Below, in pieces: positions 17,231 to 25,418 of a stretch of DNA of 64,000 nucleotides. The stretch spans positions 1,674,001 to 1,738,000 of the forward strand of contig CAWFFM010000002.1 in NCBI GenBank assembly GCA_963815125.1. The letters run 5' to 3'. A model generated the notes under the pieces. The model did no database searches. It saw only the letters and a list, made by a program, of their open reading frames with translations, and was not told where the DNA came from. A program made the translations under genes and the position numbers. This DNA comes from Actinocatenispora sp963815125 (lineage in GTDB: Bacteria > Actinomycetota > Actinomycetes > Mycobacteriales > Micromonosporaceae). Numbering within the stretch: the stretch's first letter is position 1; each line of letters starts with the position of its first letter.

Positions 17231-17370
17231 TGGGTAACCCCGCCGTAGCCGCAGTTGGCCGGTGCGCGACAGCCCCCCGGCAAGATCGGAATACCCCCCA
17301 GAACCCCAACCGCGCCTGTACGCCGCTACCGCCCGATAGCGTGGTCTGGGCTACGGCGGGGTTATCCACA
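17231..17370. repeat. Long-range inverted repeat in an intergenic region
   Basis: The 517-bp gap 17090-17606 has no convincing gene. It holds a 19-bp inverted repeat, 17232-17250 and 17349-17367 (core TAACCCCGCCGTAGCC), with one mismatch and about 98 bp between the arms. The right arm runs into TTATCCACA (17362-17370), the textbook DnaA-box sequence, but this is a single copy. The interior is C-rich and non-coding. Confidence 0.5.
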
Positions 17371-17606
17371 AGCCTCCCCGTGTGGGAGCCGAAGAGCAAG
17401 CGCTGAACAGGCAAAACATCGCCTGCGACGGGTGAATTTCCGACTCGGACCTCGCAGGTATCCGGTTGTTGTCGACTACCGCGTAGATCGGATCAGTCCG
17501 AATCGGTACCGTCGGGGTCCGCAACCTCGCAAGCTGGCGTCCCGCGGTGGCATGCTGTCCGGCCCGGCCATCGACATCACAGGTCAACGGACGTACGGTA
17601 TCGACC

Positions 17607-18173
17607 ATGATCAAAGCGTCGCGTTCGGTGCTGAAAAGGTCACTGGCCCTGATGCTGCTGGGTGTCGTCCTTTTGCTGGCGTTGACCGACCTGTTCTCCT
17701 ACGCCGAGCGCACCGGCGACTGGCGGTTCCTGCTGGGCTGGCTGGCCAGCGCCGTCACGCTGGTGGCGATCCTGGTGCCGGTCACCCGGAGCCCGACGGT
17801 GAACCGGCGGTGGGTGGAGTGGCGGTTGCGCCGCCATCCGCAACCGGGCAAGCGGCTGACCCACACGCTGGCCGAGGTCCGGATGGAGCTCGTCGGGCCG
17901 GTGCTGGCCGCTGCGCGCGTGGACCCCAATCTGGACGCGCTGCTCGAAGAGACCGCGCGGGCCATCGCCGCGTGCCTGCGCGAGGCGAAGGGCTGGGAAC
18001 AGCGCCGGTACCGGCAGGTGCTGGTATGCGGCTACCTCAACGGAGTCATCAACCAGGCCACCGAGCCCGGTCGGCCCCGGGAGAGCTACCCGTACGGCCA
18101 GTTCTCCCGTACCGCGATCGAGATGGCCGGAGCCTGCCGGCTGATCGACAACCGCCGACTGCTGCACGCCTGA
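17607..18173 (+). CDS. Hypothetical membrane protein
   Basis: A 188-residue protein not recognised as a known family. Two hydrophobic helices lie near the N-terminus (about residues 9-30 and 38-60), and the remaining 125 residues are basic and predicted mainly helical, with two cysteines in AACLREAKGW and VLVCGYLNGV. A longer in-frame start at 17547 exists, but the ATG at 17607 gives a normal N-in membrane topology. There is no strong ribosome site. It is followed by a 300-bp non-coding region, so it is probably monocistronic. Confidence 0.6.
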   Translation: MIKASRSVLKRSLALMLLGVVLLLALTDLFSYAERTGDWRFLLGWLASAVTLVAILVPVTRSPTVNRRWVEWRLRRHPQPGKRLTHTLAEVRMELVGPVLAAARVDPNLDALLEETARAIAACLREAKGWEQRRYRQVLVCGYLNGVINQATEPGRPRESYPYGQFSRTAIEMAGACRLIDNRRLLHA

Positions 18174-18490
18174 GCGGCTCCGGCTCCGAGTGCGTCGGCC
18201 GACACCGACCTGGCAACCCTCCGGATGGATACTTACACTTAGGGTAACCAATGCCTGTTGGTGCCGACACGGCCCGATACGCCCCAGTCCGCACCAACAC
18301 AAGCGCCTGACCTGCCCCAATGAGTGTGCGTTAAGTTACTAAATCGCTACGAAACGTTGCATGACGCCCGTCAGGCATTGTCGTTTATCAAGTTGGCAGA
18401 TAACCCATCAATACCTTGTCACGCAGGGCAACGGCCTGGCGGAACGCATCCGCGGGCGGCACACCACTGGACGTAGCGAGGGAAGACCAG
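18174..18490. other. Relatively AT-rich non-coding region with palindromes
   Basis: This 317-bp gap is less GC-rich than its surroundings and probably holds the promoter of the tandem unknown genes that follow. TGTTGGTGC (18256-18264) pairs with GCACCAACA (18291-18299), a 9-bp inverted repeat with a 26-nt gap, and TGACG-CC-CGTCA lies at 18362-18373. No gene is evident. Confidence 0.5.
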
Positions 18491-18919
18491 GTGCTCCTGA
18501 ACAGTGAACTGATGGCCGCGGCCGGCAAGTTCCACTACATGATCATCGACAAATGGCCCGGTACCGGCCCGGCCGACGACTACTTCCACCAGGCGAAGGC
18601 ACTCCGCCGCTACCTGGAGGGCATCGCGTACATCGAGCACGGATTCCGGGACGGCGTGGTGGCGCTCGCTCTGCTGCTGGCCGGTAACCAGGGCACCGCG
18701 CAACTGATCTGTGTGGACAGTCCGGAGCACTTCGCCGCGTACGTGGGGAAGATTCCCACCCACGTACCACCTGCCACCGCCGACCGGCTCATCGTCACCA
18801 TGGGGAACTGGGACATGGCTCGGGAAGGGTTGGTCCACATGATCGCCACCATGCGGAAACTGGCCGGCGAGGAGTCCGCGTACAGCCGGCAGGGCAAGCT
18901 ACGTCCGCTGCCCGCTTGA
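18491..18919 (+). CDS. Hypothetical protein, first of a tandem paralogous pair
   Basis: A 142-residue cytosolic protein of unknown function. It aligns along its length with the next gene: both begin V-L-(L/I)-N, share a motif QA(K/R)xLRR.L..(I/V).(Y/H)(I/V)E near residue 40, a hydrophobic beta-like stretch, and a stretch ending with a conserved H-V. That comparison sets the start at GTG 18491 with AGGGAAG upstream; an in-frame TTG at 18416 would add 25 unrelated residues. An alpha/beta dimeric-barrel-like fold is a guess. It is 39 bp from its paralogue, so they form an operon. Confidence 0.6.
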   Translation: MLLNSELMAAAGKFHYMIIDKWPGTGPADDYFHQAKALRRYLEGIAYIEHGFRDGVVALALLLAGNQGTAQLICVDSPEHFAAYVGKIPTHVPPATADRLIVTMGNWDMAREGLVHMIATMRKLAGEESAYSRQGKLRPLPA

Positions 18920-18958
18920 CCGGCCCTACCGTCACCCAACGAAAGACCGAGCAAGCAC

Positions 18959-19360
18959 GTGCTGATCAACGAACGCATCCTGACCGGTCCCGACACACTG
19001 CGCTTCCTGGTGCTGGAGCGATGGTCCGGCGAGGAGTTGTGCTCCGAGTACGACCAGCAGGCCCGGATCCTGCGCCGCGCGCTGGACTCCGTCGAGCACG
19101 TCGAGAAGGTCTTCACCGAGCAGGACATCGTCGGCTTCGCCTACAAGGGCATCTCCTACCAGTGCGTGTTCACTGTGGTGTGCGTCGAGGACCTGAACCA
19201 GTTGGATGCCTACATCGTGGAGAACGCGCCCCACGTACGGGTCGGCAGCGACTGCCGTCAGGTCTGGCCGATCGTGGACTGGGGCACCGGACGTGACCGC
19301 CTGTACGGCGTGCTCCATCGTCTGGAGGAACTCGCCGGCGACGAGCAGCGGGCCGGTTGA
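18959..19360 (+). CDS. Hypothetical protein, second of a tandem paralogous pair
   Basis: A 133-residue protein of unknown function, related to the preceding gene product. Key shared features are the N-terminal V-L-I-N-E, ARILRRALDSVEHVEKVF (compare AKALRRYLEGIAYIEHGF in the first copy) and the later YIVENAPHV. The copy is more acidic and has four cysteines (GEELCSEYD, YQCVFTVVC, SDCRQVW) that the first copy lacks at those positions, suggesting divergent roles or a heterodimer. No signal peptide. The GTG start lacks a strong ribosome site, so translation may depend on the upstream gene. Confidence 0.62.
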   Translation: MLINERILTGPDTLRFLVLERWSGEELCSEYDQQARILRRALDSVEHVEKVFTEQDIVGFAYKGISYQCVFTVVCVEDLNQLDAYIVENAPHVRVGSDCRQVWPIVDWGTGRDRLYGVLHRLEELAGDEQRAG

Positions 19361-19390
19361 CCATCAGCTCACCGCCGGCCGGAGGAAGAC

Positions 19391-19990
19391 TCAGACGACC
19401 GGCAGGTGCACGTGCAGCCAGTGCCGCAGTCGCGCCGGCTGGTCCGGGTGGTCCAGCCAGTCAATGCCACCGACCAGTACAGCGCCCGCGAGCACCGCGA
19501 CCGCGATCCCGAGCAGGATCGACAGCAACGCGGTAACCCGCCCGGTGATGTGCGGCTTGCGGGTGGCGGCCAGCCCGATACCGGAACTCAGCACGCCCAG
19601 GCCGGCCAGCACGATCGCCACCGGGGCCAGTGCTCCGGTCAGTACGGTCAGCGCGGCCGAGACGTTGAGCACCAGCCCGAGCACCACGAAGGCGCTGGTA
19701 CGGGGGTGGTGCAGGGCTGCCGACACGACGCCCGGTGACGTCGGTTCCGGTGCCGGCCGCTCAGGTTCGGAAGGCTCGGGCGGCGTCTCCTCCGGCTCCG
19801 GGCGCACCTGCTCGATCCGTGCCGGCCCACTACGGTCCACGCTGTCCCGGTCCGGAGCACCCGCTGATTCTGACCGGAACCCGGCACTCGTCTCGGCCGG
19901 ACCACCCGGGATCAGCAACCGGCCGGTCCCCGGTCCGTCGGTGGGCGGCGTCGCATCCGGCCCGGGTTCACGCAACGTCGTGTCGGTCAC
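19391..19990 (-). CDS. Hypothetical membrane protein with Pro-rich N-terminus
   Basis: A 199-residue protein. The first 95 residues are hydrophilic and rich in Pro, Glu and Ser, likely disordered and cytoplasmic. Three hydrophobic helices follow (about residues 98-118, 120-142 and 155-178), ending in a short His/Leu tail. The layout resembles small actinobacterial DUF4190-like membrane proteins, but no diagnostic motif is seen. It is convergent with the tandem unknown genes and shares no operon with them. Function unknown. Confidence 0.6.
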   Translation of the reverse strand: MTDTTLREPGPDATPPTDGPGTGRLLIPGGPAETSAGFRSESAGAPDRDSVDRSGPARIEQVRPEPEETPPEPSEPERPAPEPTSPGVVSAALHHPRTSAFVVLGLVLNVSAALTVLTGALAPVAIVLAGLGVLSSGIGLAATRKPHITGRVTALLSILLGIAVAVLAGAVLVGGIDWLDHPDQPARLRHWLHVHLPVV

Positions 19991-20057
19991 GACTCACCTC
20001 CAGGTATGACGCCTGCCTACCCGGATCGGTGATTCCTCACACCTGTGCCGAATGGGT

Positions 20058-20564
20058 TCACCGCGGTTGGGCGCGGCCGATCCGGCGCCACCACGGGATC
20101 CGGGCCGGTACCGGGTCACCGCAGGCGTCGTCCCGGTGCCGGACCGACGCGACCGCGCTGCGGGCCGCGGCCCGCCGGTCGGCCCGCCACTGCGCCACCA
20201 CGCCGTCGGCCCTTACCGGGCCGACCCGGGCGGCCGGACCGGACGGCGCCGTCAAGAATGCGACGATCCGATGATTCAGTTCCCGTACGGTCTCCCGTAC
20301 GGCCTGCTCCGAGGGCAGCCCGCGGACCGTCTCCGGCAGTCGCTCGATCTCCTTGCGCAGTTGCAGCGAGGGAGGCAGCAGCGCCTCACCGGAGAGTCCC
20401 TCACGACGTAGGTAGCCCTTCAACCACCACAGTTCGTCGTCCGGGGCACCCAGGTTCGTCAACGGTTTGCCGGCACCGGGCAGATTGTCGAACTCCCCGC
20501 GCTCCTCGGCCAACCGGATCTGTTCGTCGATCAGGCTTTCGTAGCGGGACCGGTATTCGTTCAC
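20058..20564 (-). CDS. DUF1992 (DnaJ-homologue C28-like) protein
   Basis: A 168-residue protein whose first 70 residues match DUF1992: YESLIDEQIRLAEERGEFDNLPGAGKPL is nearly the family consensus (residues 7-34), a domain also found in the eukaryotic DnaJ-like protein DNAJC28. It has no J-domain HPD motif. The C-terminal part is helical and Arg-rich. Molecular function is unknown. The GTG start at 20564 is set by GGGAGG 8 nt upstream and by the usual short N-terminus of the family. Confidence 0.82.
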   Translation of the reverse strand: MNEYRSRYESLIDEQIRLAEERGEFDNLPGAGKPLTNLGAPDDELWWLKGYLRREGLSGEALLPPSLQLRKEIERLPETVRGLPSEQAVRETVRELNHRIVAFLTAPSGPAARVGPVRADGVVAQWRADRRAAARSAVASVRHRDDACGDPVPARIPWWRRIGRAQPR

Positions 20565-20799
20565 GGCGTCGCCTCCCAGCACGGTGCCATCAGGACTGCT
20601 CGTCGCAGACCCAACGTTACCGGCCAACCCGGCTGCCAGCGCCGGCCGTCCTCGCGGCAGGGCGGCCCAGCCTCCGGCCGACCCATCGGGATCTTCGCAG
20701 ACGGTACGGAGTCGAGAATAATGCAACAATATGCGCTGGTGATGTGACGTAGCGCTGAAAAGCGACGACGGCGTGACCTTCGACGGAGGAGGAACAGCG

Positions 20800-21156
20800 G
20801 TGGGCAACGGCGGTTACCTGGTCTCCCGCGCCGGGACAGGGGCGATGAACTTCGGCGTGAACCGGGCGGACGGCGACACCAGCGCCGGACACTACGGCGC
20901 GCACTACTGGGCGGTCGGACTACCCGACGGCCGCGAGGTCTTCCTCAACGCCGACCGGGTCGAGGTCAACGACGTCGGTGCCCTGCTCGCCTGGCGCGAC
21001 ACCGAACCGGCCGGCAAGGACAAACGCAAAGCACTGGACACACCGCAGTTGACGATGGTGCTGGCACCAGGCCAGTGGGTACATCTGTACGCCGCCAGCG
21101 TGATGGACGGCGGGCCGGTGGTCGTGGCCCATCTGGACAGCCCGCCGAAGTACTGA
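20800..21156 (+). CDS. Hypothetical protein
   Basis: A 118-residue soluble protein, rich in Gly, Ala and beta-type segments, that I do not recognise. It starts at GTG 20800 with GGAGGAGG close upstream. Motifs such as HYGAHYWAVGLPDGREVFLN and LAPGQWVHLYAAS suggest a small beta-barrel. Immediately after the stop, a different frame stays open to 21257 with protein-like composition (see findings), so the original gene may have been longer. Upstream, 20590-20790 contains an unusually AT-rich patch suited to a promoter. Confidence 0.6.
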   Translation: MGNGGYLVSRAGTGAMNFGVNRADGDTSAGHYGAHYWAVGLPDGREVFLNADRVEVNDVGALLAWRDTEPAGKDKRKALDTPQLTMVLAPGQWVHLYAASVMDGGPVVVAHLDSPPKY

Positions 21157-21292
21157 ACGCCCAGCTCGGGTTGCCGGACGTGGCGGAAGCGCTGAAACCG
21201 TTGCTGGAGCAGACCCAGGACCATGTGATGGAGTTGCAGACAGCACTCGGGGAATGAGGCAGGTCGGGCCAGCCGACGGCTGGCCCGATGGT

Positions 21293-21976
21293 TCAGCGGT
21301 TCAGAATGGCCGCGATCGGGCTGTCCCGGAGACGATCCAGAAGCTCCGCAGGACTTCGGTAGACACCGTCCGCACCGGCGCCCCGCAGCTCCTCAGCCGA
21401 GATTCCGCCGCAGGTCACTGCCACGCAACGGATCCCGGCCCGACGGGCGCTCGTGACGTCCCAGACCGAGTCGCCCAGCATCACCGTCCGGTCCGGGTCG
21501 AGGCTGCCACGCTGACAGGCCAGTACGACCGGATCGGCGGCCGGCTTTCCGCTGTCGGCCTCCGCCGAATCCACGGTCCGGTACACGGTGTCGGGCGCAC
21601 CGGTCGCCGCCAGCAGCGCCTCGACGTCGTCGGGCTTGGCGGAGGTCGCAACCACCAGGCGGAGTCCGGCATCGTGCAGGGACCGGAGCAGATCACCGGC
21701 GCCCGGTGTGGCGGCGAGCCGCTCCCGGTACGGCGCGTAGTTCCGGGAGTGGGCGGCCACGATGTCGTTGCGGACCTCGGAACTCACCTGCGGTGCGAGT
21801 TCACCGACCAGGTCGCCGGACGGCCGGCCCAACAGATGGTGTACGTCGGCTGCGGTGACCGGCACGCCACTCTCGCAGAACGCCTCCCACCATGCCGTGA
21901 CATGAAGGTAGTTGCTGTCCACCAGGGTGCCGTCCAGATCCAGCACCACGCCTGCGACTGCCGTCACGTCCACCAC
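21293..21976 (-). CDS. HAD family hydrolase (phosphatase/phosphoglucomutase-like)
   Basis: About 227 residues with the haloacid dehalogenase motifs: the nucleophile loop DLDGTLVDSN near the N-terminus, a Ser/Thr motif at VVATSAKPDD, and the C-terminal metal-binding motif MLGDSVWDVTSARRAG. The helical cap is of the beta-phosphoglucomutase/PGP type (class IA). It dephosphorylates a small phosphorylated metabolite, unspecified. Several GTG codons could be the start (21976, 21973, 21967); none has a good ribosome site. The next gene on the strand, nadE, lies upstream by about 100 bp. Confidence 0.82.
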   Translation of the reverse strand: MVDVTAVAGVVLDLDGTLVDSNYLHVTAWWEAFCESGVPVTAADVHHLLGRPSGDLVGELAPQVSSEVRNDIVAAHSRNYAPYRERLAATPGAGDLLRSLHDAGLRLVVATSAKPDDVEALLAATGAPDTVYRTVDSAEADSGKPAADPVVLACQRGSLDPDRTVMLGDSVWDVTSARRAGIRCVAVTCGGISAEELRGAGADGVYRSPAELLDRLRDSPIAAILNR

Positions 21977-22072
21977 CGATCGTCCGCGGCCGGCCATCCC
22001 TCCCGCCGGCCTGGCACCGGCCACCGACGCTAGCGTGCCGAACCCGGCTCCGCACTTCGGCACACCGTCGGA

Positions 22073-22969
22073 TCAGGGCGCGTCGGGCAACCTGCGCTTG
22101 TGCGCGGTGGCCTGGTAGCGCGCCAGGATGGCGCCGGCGACGTCGGCCTCCACCGGCCGGCCCTCCAGGAAGTCGTCCAACTGCTCGTACCGGATGCCGA
22201 GCGCGTCCTCGTCCGCCCGACCGGGCGCCAGGCTCTCCAGGTCCGCCGTCGGCACCTTCTGGACCAGTTCTGCCGGCGCACCCAGCGCACCGGCCAGGGC
22301 GCGTACCCGTCGCTTGGTCAGTCCGGTCAACGGGGTCAGGTCGGCCGCCCCGTCACCATGCTTGGTGAAGAAGCCGCAGAGCGCTTCGGCGGCGTGGTCG
22401 GTGCCGACCACCAGGCCACCGTACGCACCGGCCACCGCGTACTGCGCGACCATCCGCTGCCGCGCCTTGATGTTGCCCAGGACGAAGTCGCGCTGCACGT
22501 CGTCACGGAAGGACACCCCGGCTTCGAGCAGCGACTGCAACGCCGCGTCGCTGGCCGGCCGGACATCCACGGTCAGTACCTGGTCGGCCCGGAGGAACTC
22601 GACCGCCCGTTGTGCGTCGGACTCGTCGTGCTGGGTGCCGTACGGCAGCCGCATCGCGATGAAGGTCGCGGCCCGGCCAGCGGCCCGGAGCTGTTCTGCG
22701 GCGAGCTGACACAACCGGCCCGTGGTGGTGGAGTCGACGCCACCACTGATCCCCAGTACCAGGGTGGTCAGGCCGGAGGTGGTCAGTCGTTCGGCCAGGA
22801 AGGCGACCCGACGGGCGATCTCGCGGTCCGGATCGAAGGACTCGGTGACCTGCAGGTCCTGCGCGATGCGCTGACGTTCGGCACGCTGCTGTTCGGTGCG
22901 CTGCTGTTCGGTGCGCTGCTGTTCGGTGCGCTGCTGTTCGGCCGAAGCGAACTCTGTCGGGCCGCCCAT
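22073..22969 (-). CDS. nadE: Ammonia-dependent NAD+ synthase
   Basis: A 298-residue NadE that adenylates nicotinic acid adenine dinucleotide and amidates it with ammonia, the last step of NAD synthesis. The ATP-pyrophosphatase loop GISGGVDSTTTG is near residue 70, and GTDHAAEALCGFFTKHGDGA, QKVPTADLESLAPGRADED and the C-terminal KRRLP match the family. There is no glutaminase domain, so free NH3 is used. The start at 22969 has GAGGAG just upstream. Odd feature: residues about 9-31 are a Gln/Arg/Glu tandem repeat encoded by a perfect 15-bp DNA repeat, absent from typical NadE proteins. Confidence 0.92.
   Translation of the reverse strand: MGGPTEFASAEQQRTEQQRTEQQRTEQQRAERQRIAQDLQVTESFDPDREIARRVAFLAERLTTSGLTTLVLGISGGVDSTTTGRLCQLAAEQLRAAGRAATFIAMRLPYGTQHDESDAQRAVEFLRADQVLTVDVRPASDAALQSLLEAGVSFRDDVQRDFVLGNIKARQRMVAQYAVAGAYGGLVVGTDHAAEALCGFFTKHGDGAADLTPLTGLTKRRVRALAGALGAPAELVQKVPTADLESLAPGRADEDALGIRYEQLDDFLEGRPVEADVAGAILARYQATAHKRRLPDAP
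22885..22940. repeat. 15-bp in-frame tandem repeat in nadE
   Basis: The unit GCTGCTGTTCGGTGC is repeated perfectly at 22885-22899, 22900-22914 and 22915-22929, with a partial fourth copy at 22930-22940. On the coding strand it encodes repeated EQQRT-type pentapeptides near the N-terminus of NadE. Because the period is a multiple of three, copy-number changes would not shift the frame. Confidence 0.9.
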
Positions 22970-23118
22970 GTCGACTCCTCTGGCCTCGAATTCTCCGTCG
23001 GGCATCCAGCGGACACGGCCGTCCGGGCCACAAGTCCCGTTGCAGCGGCCTGCCCTGCGGAATTATCCAGTACCACCGGTCGCCCCGGTCAGGCAGGCGG
23101 CGCCCGTCCGGGACAGGG

Positions 23119-23865
23119 TCAGGGTGCGTAGCGGGTGAGGAACGCCGCCTCGGCCCGTAGCGCGGTCGGCGGTGCCGGAGGCGCGGCCAGGTCGATGCCG
23201 TGCAGCGATCCGTCCACCAGAACCTGGTGCCGGAAGCGGTACGGCACCGAGGCGGCGATCCGGCGGGCGTCGGCCCCGGAAACCCACTGGTCGGTCCGCG
23301 CGGAGACGAGCAGCGTCGGAACCCTCAGTTCCGGTACGGCGGCGAGGACGTAGTCGCGGCGTTCCGCGGACAGCGCCATGACCCCGTCGACCCGTGGTGT
23401 GATCCTGGTGGCTGCCACCAGGGCGTCCCGCGCGCCGGCCGACGCGCCCACCAGTACGACATGGCGTACCCCGCGACGGCGCAGTTCCGCGGTGGCCGCG
23501 ATCAGGTCGGCGACCGTACCGGCATCGCCGGTGTTGAAACCCAGGTACCGGCGGGCCGGGTGTCGCATGTCGCCCAGCCCCGAAGGTAGCGGGAACCAGC
23601 CGCACCAGTCCCGGTCGCTCTGGTTGACCAGGACCACGGCGCTGTCGCCGTGGCCGTACAACGGTCCGGACGCCCGGTCGGGCCCGAAGGTGATGCGGGT
23701 ACCGCCCGCCTCCGGGCAGGTTGCGGTGGGGGCCGGGGTGGGTCGCGACACCTGGCCCGCCGTTGGACGGTCACCACCGGGGCTGCTCGTACCGCATGCG
23801 GTGAACAGGACGCTGGCGAGTGTCGCGGTGACCGTCGCGGCCATCGTACGACGCCGGGTTCGCAT
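23119..23865 (-). CDS. Secreted alpha/beta hydrolase-like lipoprotein
   Basis: A 248-residue lipoprotein with a lipobox ending LFTAC (Cys near residue 24). The mature part is a small alpha/beta hydrolase: nucleophile elbow GASAGA near residue 143, a candidate acid in SARTDQW and a His in SLHGID near the C-terminus. It resembles dienelactone-hydrolase or acyl-esterase-like exoproteins. Two cysteines (TATCPEAGG and DRDWCGWF) may form a disulfide. Expected on the outer surface, hydrolysing an ester. Monocistronic. Confidence 0.75.
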   Translation of the reverse strand: MRTRRRTMAATVTATLASVLFTACGTSSPGGDRPTAGQVSRPTPAPTATCPEAGGTRITFGPDRASGPLYGHGDSAVVLVNQSDRDWCGWFPLPSGLGDMRHPARRYLGFNTGDAGTVADLIAATAELRRRGVRHVVLVGASAGARDALVAATRITPRVDGVMALSAERRDYVLAAVPELRVPTLLVSARTDQWVSGADARRIAASVPYRFRHQVLVDGSLHGIDLAAPPAPPTALRAEAAFLTRYAP

Positions 23866-24066
23866 GTCCCGTACCTTATGCGGCGTAGCGTCGCGAATCG
23901 ATCACGGTGCCGCTACGGGCCGGGTCGTGCGCTGCGCCGGACGGCCGGCCCGGACCGAACCGGTCCGCCGTGCTCGGCCGGACACCTATGATCGCCTGGA
24001 AGATGCCGATCACCAGCGGTCTCTCACTCCAGCGGCGTCGAATCTTTCCAGCCGGAAGGTGACACC

Positions 24067-24897
24067 GTGATCGTGGCCGGCATCCTGCTCGTACTCGTAC
24101 TCGTCTGGTACCTGCTGCGCGCCTTCGCCCTCTTCTCGGCTCCGGTACGCCGACTCACCGGTCACCTCGGCGTGGCGACCCACCGGCTGCACGGTTGGGT
24201 GCTCACCGCACCGGCGACCTTCGGCTACATGGCGATCTTCACGGCGTCGACGCTGGTGCAGATCTCCGCACCGCCCAAACTGATCGATCTGCTGACCACG
24301 ATCCAGAGCACGAACCTGGCCCGGTTGAGTACCAAGCCGGTGAGCGCGCTGATCGACAGCGCGCTGTGGGTGGCCGACCGGGGTACCGGCCTGGCCGGCT
24401 ACCTGCTGGTCTTCGGCACCGTGGTCGCGTGGGCGGAGCGCCGGTACGGCACCCCGCGGATCGTACTGATCGGGTTGAGTGGGCACGTGTTCGGTTCGCT
24501 GCTGACGGCGATGGTCGAGACGTACGCGATCCGGCACGGCAATGCGCCGCGCTCGCTCGCGCTGTCCACCGATGTCGGGGTCAGCTACATCATGGTGGCC
24601 GGCTGCGCGGCGGCGGTGCTGGTGATGCACGGCTGGTTCCGGCTGGCCGCCGCCGCGGCGCTGGCCGTCGCGGTCGTCCTGCCGGTCCTGATGCACCGTA
24701 CGGTCTGGGACCTCGGCCATCTGCTGGCCACCGTGTGCGGCCTGGCCATGGCCCTGCTCACGCTCCTCCCGCACGGTTCGTACCGGCCGATCCCGGTGAC
24801 CACCGCCGCGGCGCCCTTCCAGCACCGCGACCTGCGCTCCGACCGACGGCAGCGGCATCCCGACAGGGACCGGCACAGGGATCCAGGTCGGCGATGA
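24067..24897 (+). CDS. Rhomboid-like membrane protein
   Basis: A 276-residue polytopic protein with about six helices, resembling the actinobacterial Rhomboid_2-like group. Two features fit a rhomboid serine protease: DVGVSYIMVAG, with the Ser of GVSY as candidate nucleophile, and VWDLGHLLATVCG, with the candidate catalytic His. The spacing of these on separate helices is as expected, but family members are diverged and activity is not assured. The last 40 residues are cytoplasmic and basic. Start GTG 24067 follows GGAAGG. Confidence 0.75.
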   Translation: MIVAGILLVLVLVWYLLRAFALFSAPVRRLTGHLGVATHRLHGWVLTAPATFGYMAIFTASTLVQISAPPKLIDLLTTIQSTNLARLSTKPVSALIDSALWVADRGTGLAGYLLVFGTVVAWAERRYGTPRIVLIGLSGHVFGSLLTAMVETYAIRHGNAPRSLALSTDVGVSYIMVAGCAAAVLVMHGWFRLAAAAALAVAVVLPVLMHRTVWDLGHLLATVCGLAMALLTLLPHGSYRPIPVTTAAAPFQHRDLRSDRRQRHPDRDRHRDPGRR

Positions 24898-24928
24898 GGC
24901 CGGGGTGCGGTATCGCAATTGCCAGCCA

Positions 24929-24962
24929 TCAGTGCTCCATCAGTCGCATCTGCCAGCACTGA
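24929..24962. promoter_or_regulatory. Inverted repeat upstream of the molybdate operon
   Basis: TCAGTGCT (24929-24936) and AGCACTGA (24955-24962) form a perfect 8-bp inverted repeat with 18 bp between arms, about 40 bp upstream of the HTH/TOBE gene that starts the mod operon. The spacing of arms is about 26 bp centre to centre, suitable for a dimeric regulator. A -10-like TATGCT is at 24990-24995, close to the GTG, suggesting a very short leader. Confidence 0.4.
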
Positions 24963-25001
24963 CACCTATCTTTGCTTGCATCTGCGCCCTATGCTGGCGC
25001 G

Positions 25002-25418
25002 GTGACCCGGTATCGGATCGGACAGGCCGCAGAGCTGCTCGGCGTCAGCGTGGACACCGTGCGCCGGTGGATCGACGCCGACCGGCTGGCGGCCGAGCGC
25101 GACGAACTCGGACACCGCAGCATCTCCGGCGCGGACCTGGCGGCGTTCGCCCGGTCCCTGGCCGACCAACCGGACAGCGGCGCAGGCCGGTCCTCGGCCC
25201 GTAACCGGCTGCGCGGCATCGTCACCGCCGTGGTCCGCGACACGGTGATGGCGCAGGTCGACATCCAGGCCGGACCGTTCCGGCTGGTCTCCCTGATGAG
25301 CCGGGAGGCACTCGACGAACTCGACCTGCAGGTGGGCTCCACCGCGGTCGCCGTCATCAAGTCGACCACCGTGGTCGTCGAGCAGGCAGGACCAGCAGGG
25401 AAGGGCGCAGACCAATGA
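25002..25418 (+). CDS. Helix-turn-helix/TOBE molybdate-responsive regulator
   Basis: A 138-residue protein with a MerR/excisionase-like DNA-binding domain at residues 1-50 (YRIGQAAELLGVSVDTVRRW) and a C-terminal Mop/TOBE domain (about 65-130, SARNRLRGIVTAVVRDTVMAQV), the fold that binds molybdate or tungstate. It plays the part of ModE in many actinobacteria and some clostridia. It overlaps modA by 4 nt (ATGA), so it is part of the operon. Predicted to repress molybdate uptake when molybdate is plentiful, perhaps through the repeat at 24929-24962. Confidence 0.88.
   Translation: MTRYRIGQAAELLGVSVDTVRRWIDADRLAAERDELGHRSISGADLAAFARSLADQPDSGAGRSSARNRLRGIVTAVVRDTVMAQVDIQAGPFRLVSLMSREALDELDLQVGSTAVAVIKSTTVVVEQAGPAGKGADQ

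Noticed and set aside
17362..17370. TTATCCACA, a perfect DnaA-box consensus, as part of an origin
   Set aside because: Only one copy is visible, with no dnaA, dnaN or box cluster nearby.
22885..22940. Short repeats as a CRISPR array
   Set aside because: Direct 15-bp repeats without spacers, inside a coding gene in frame.
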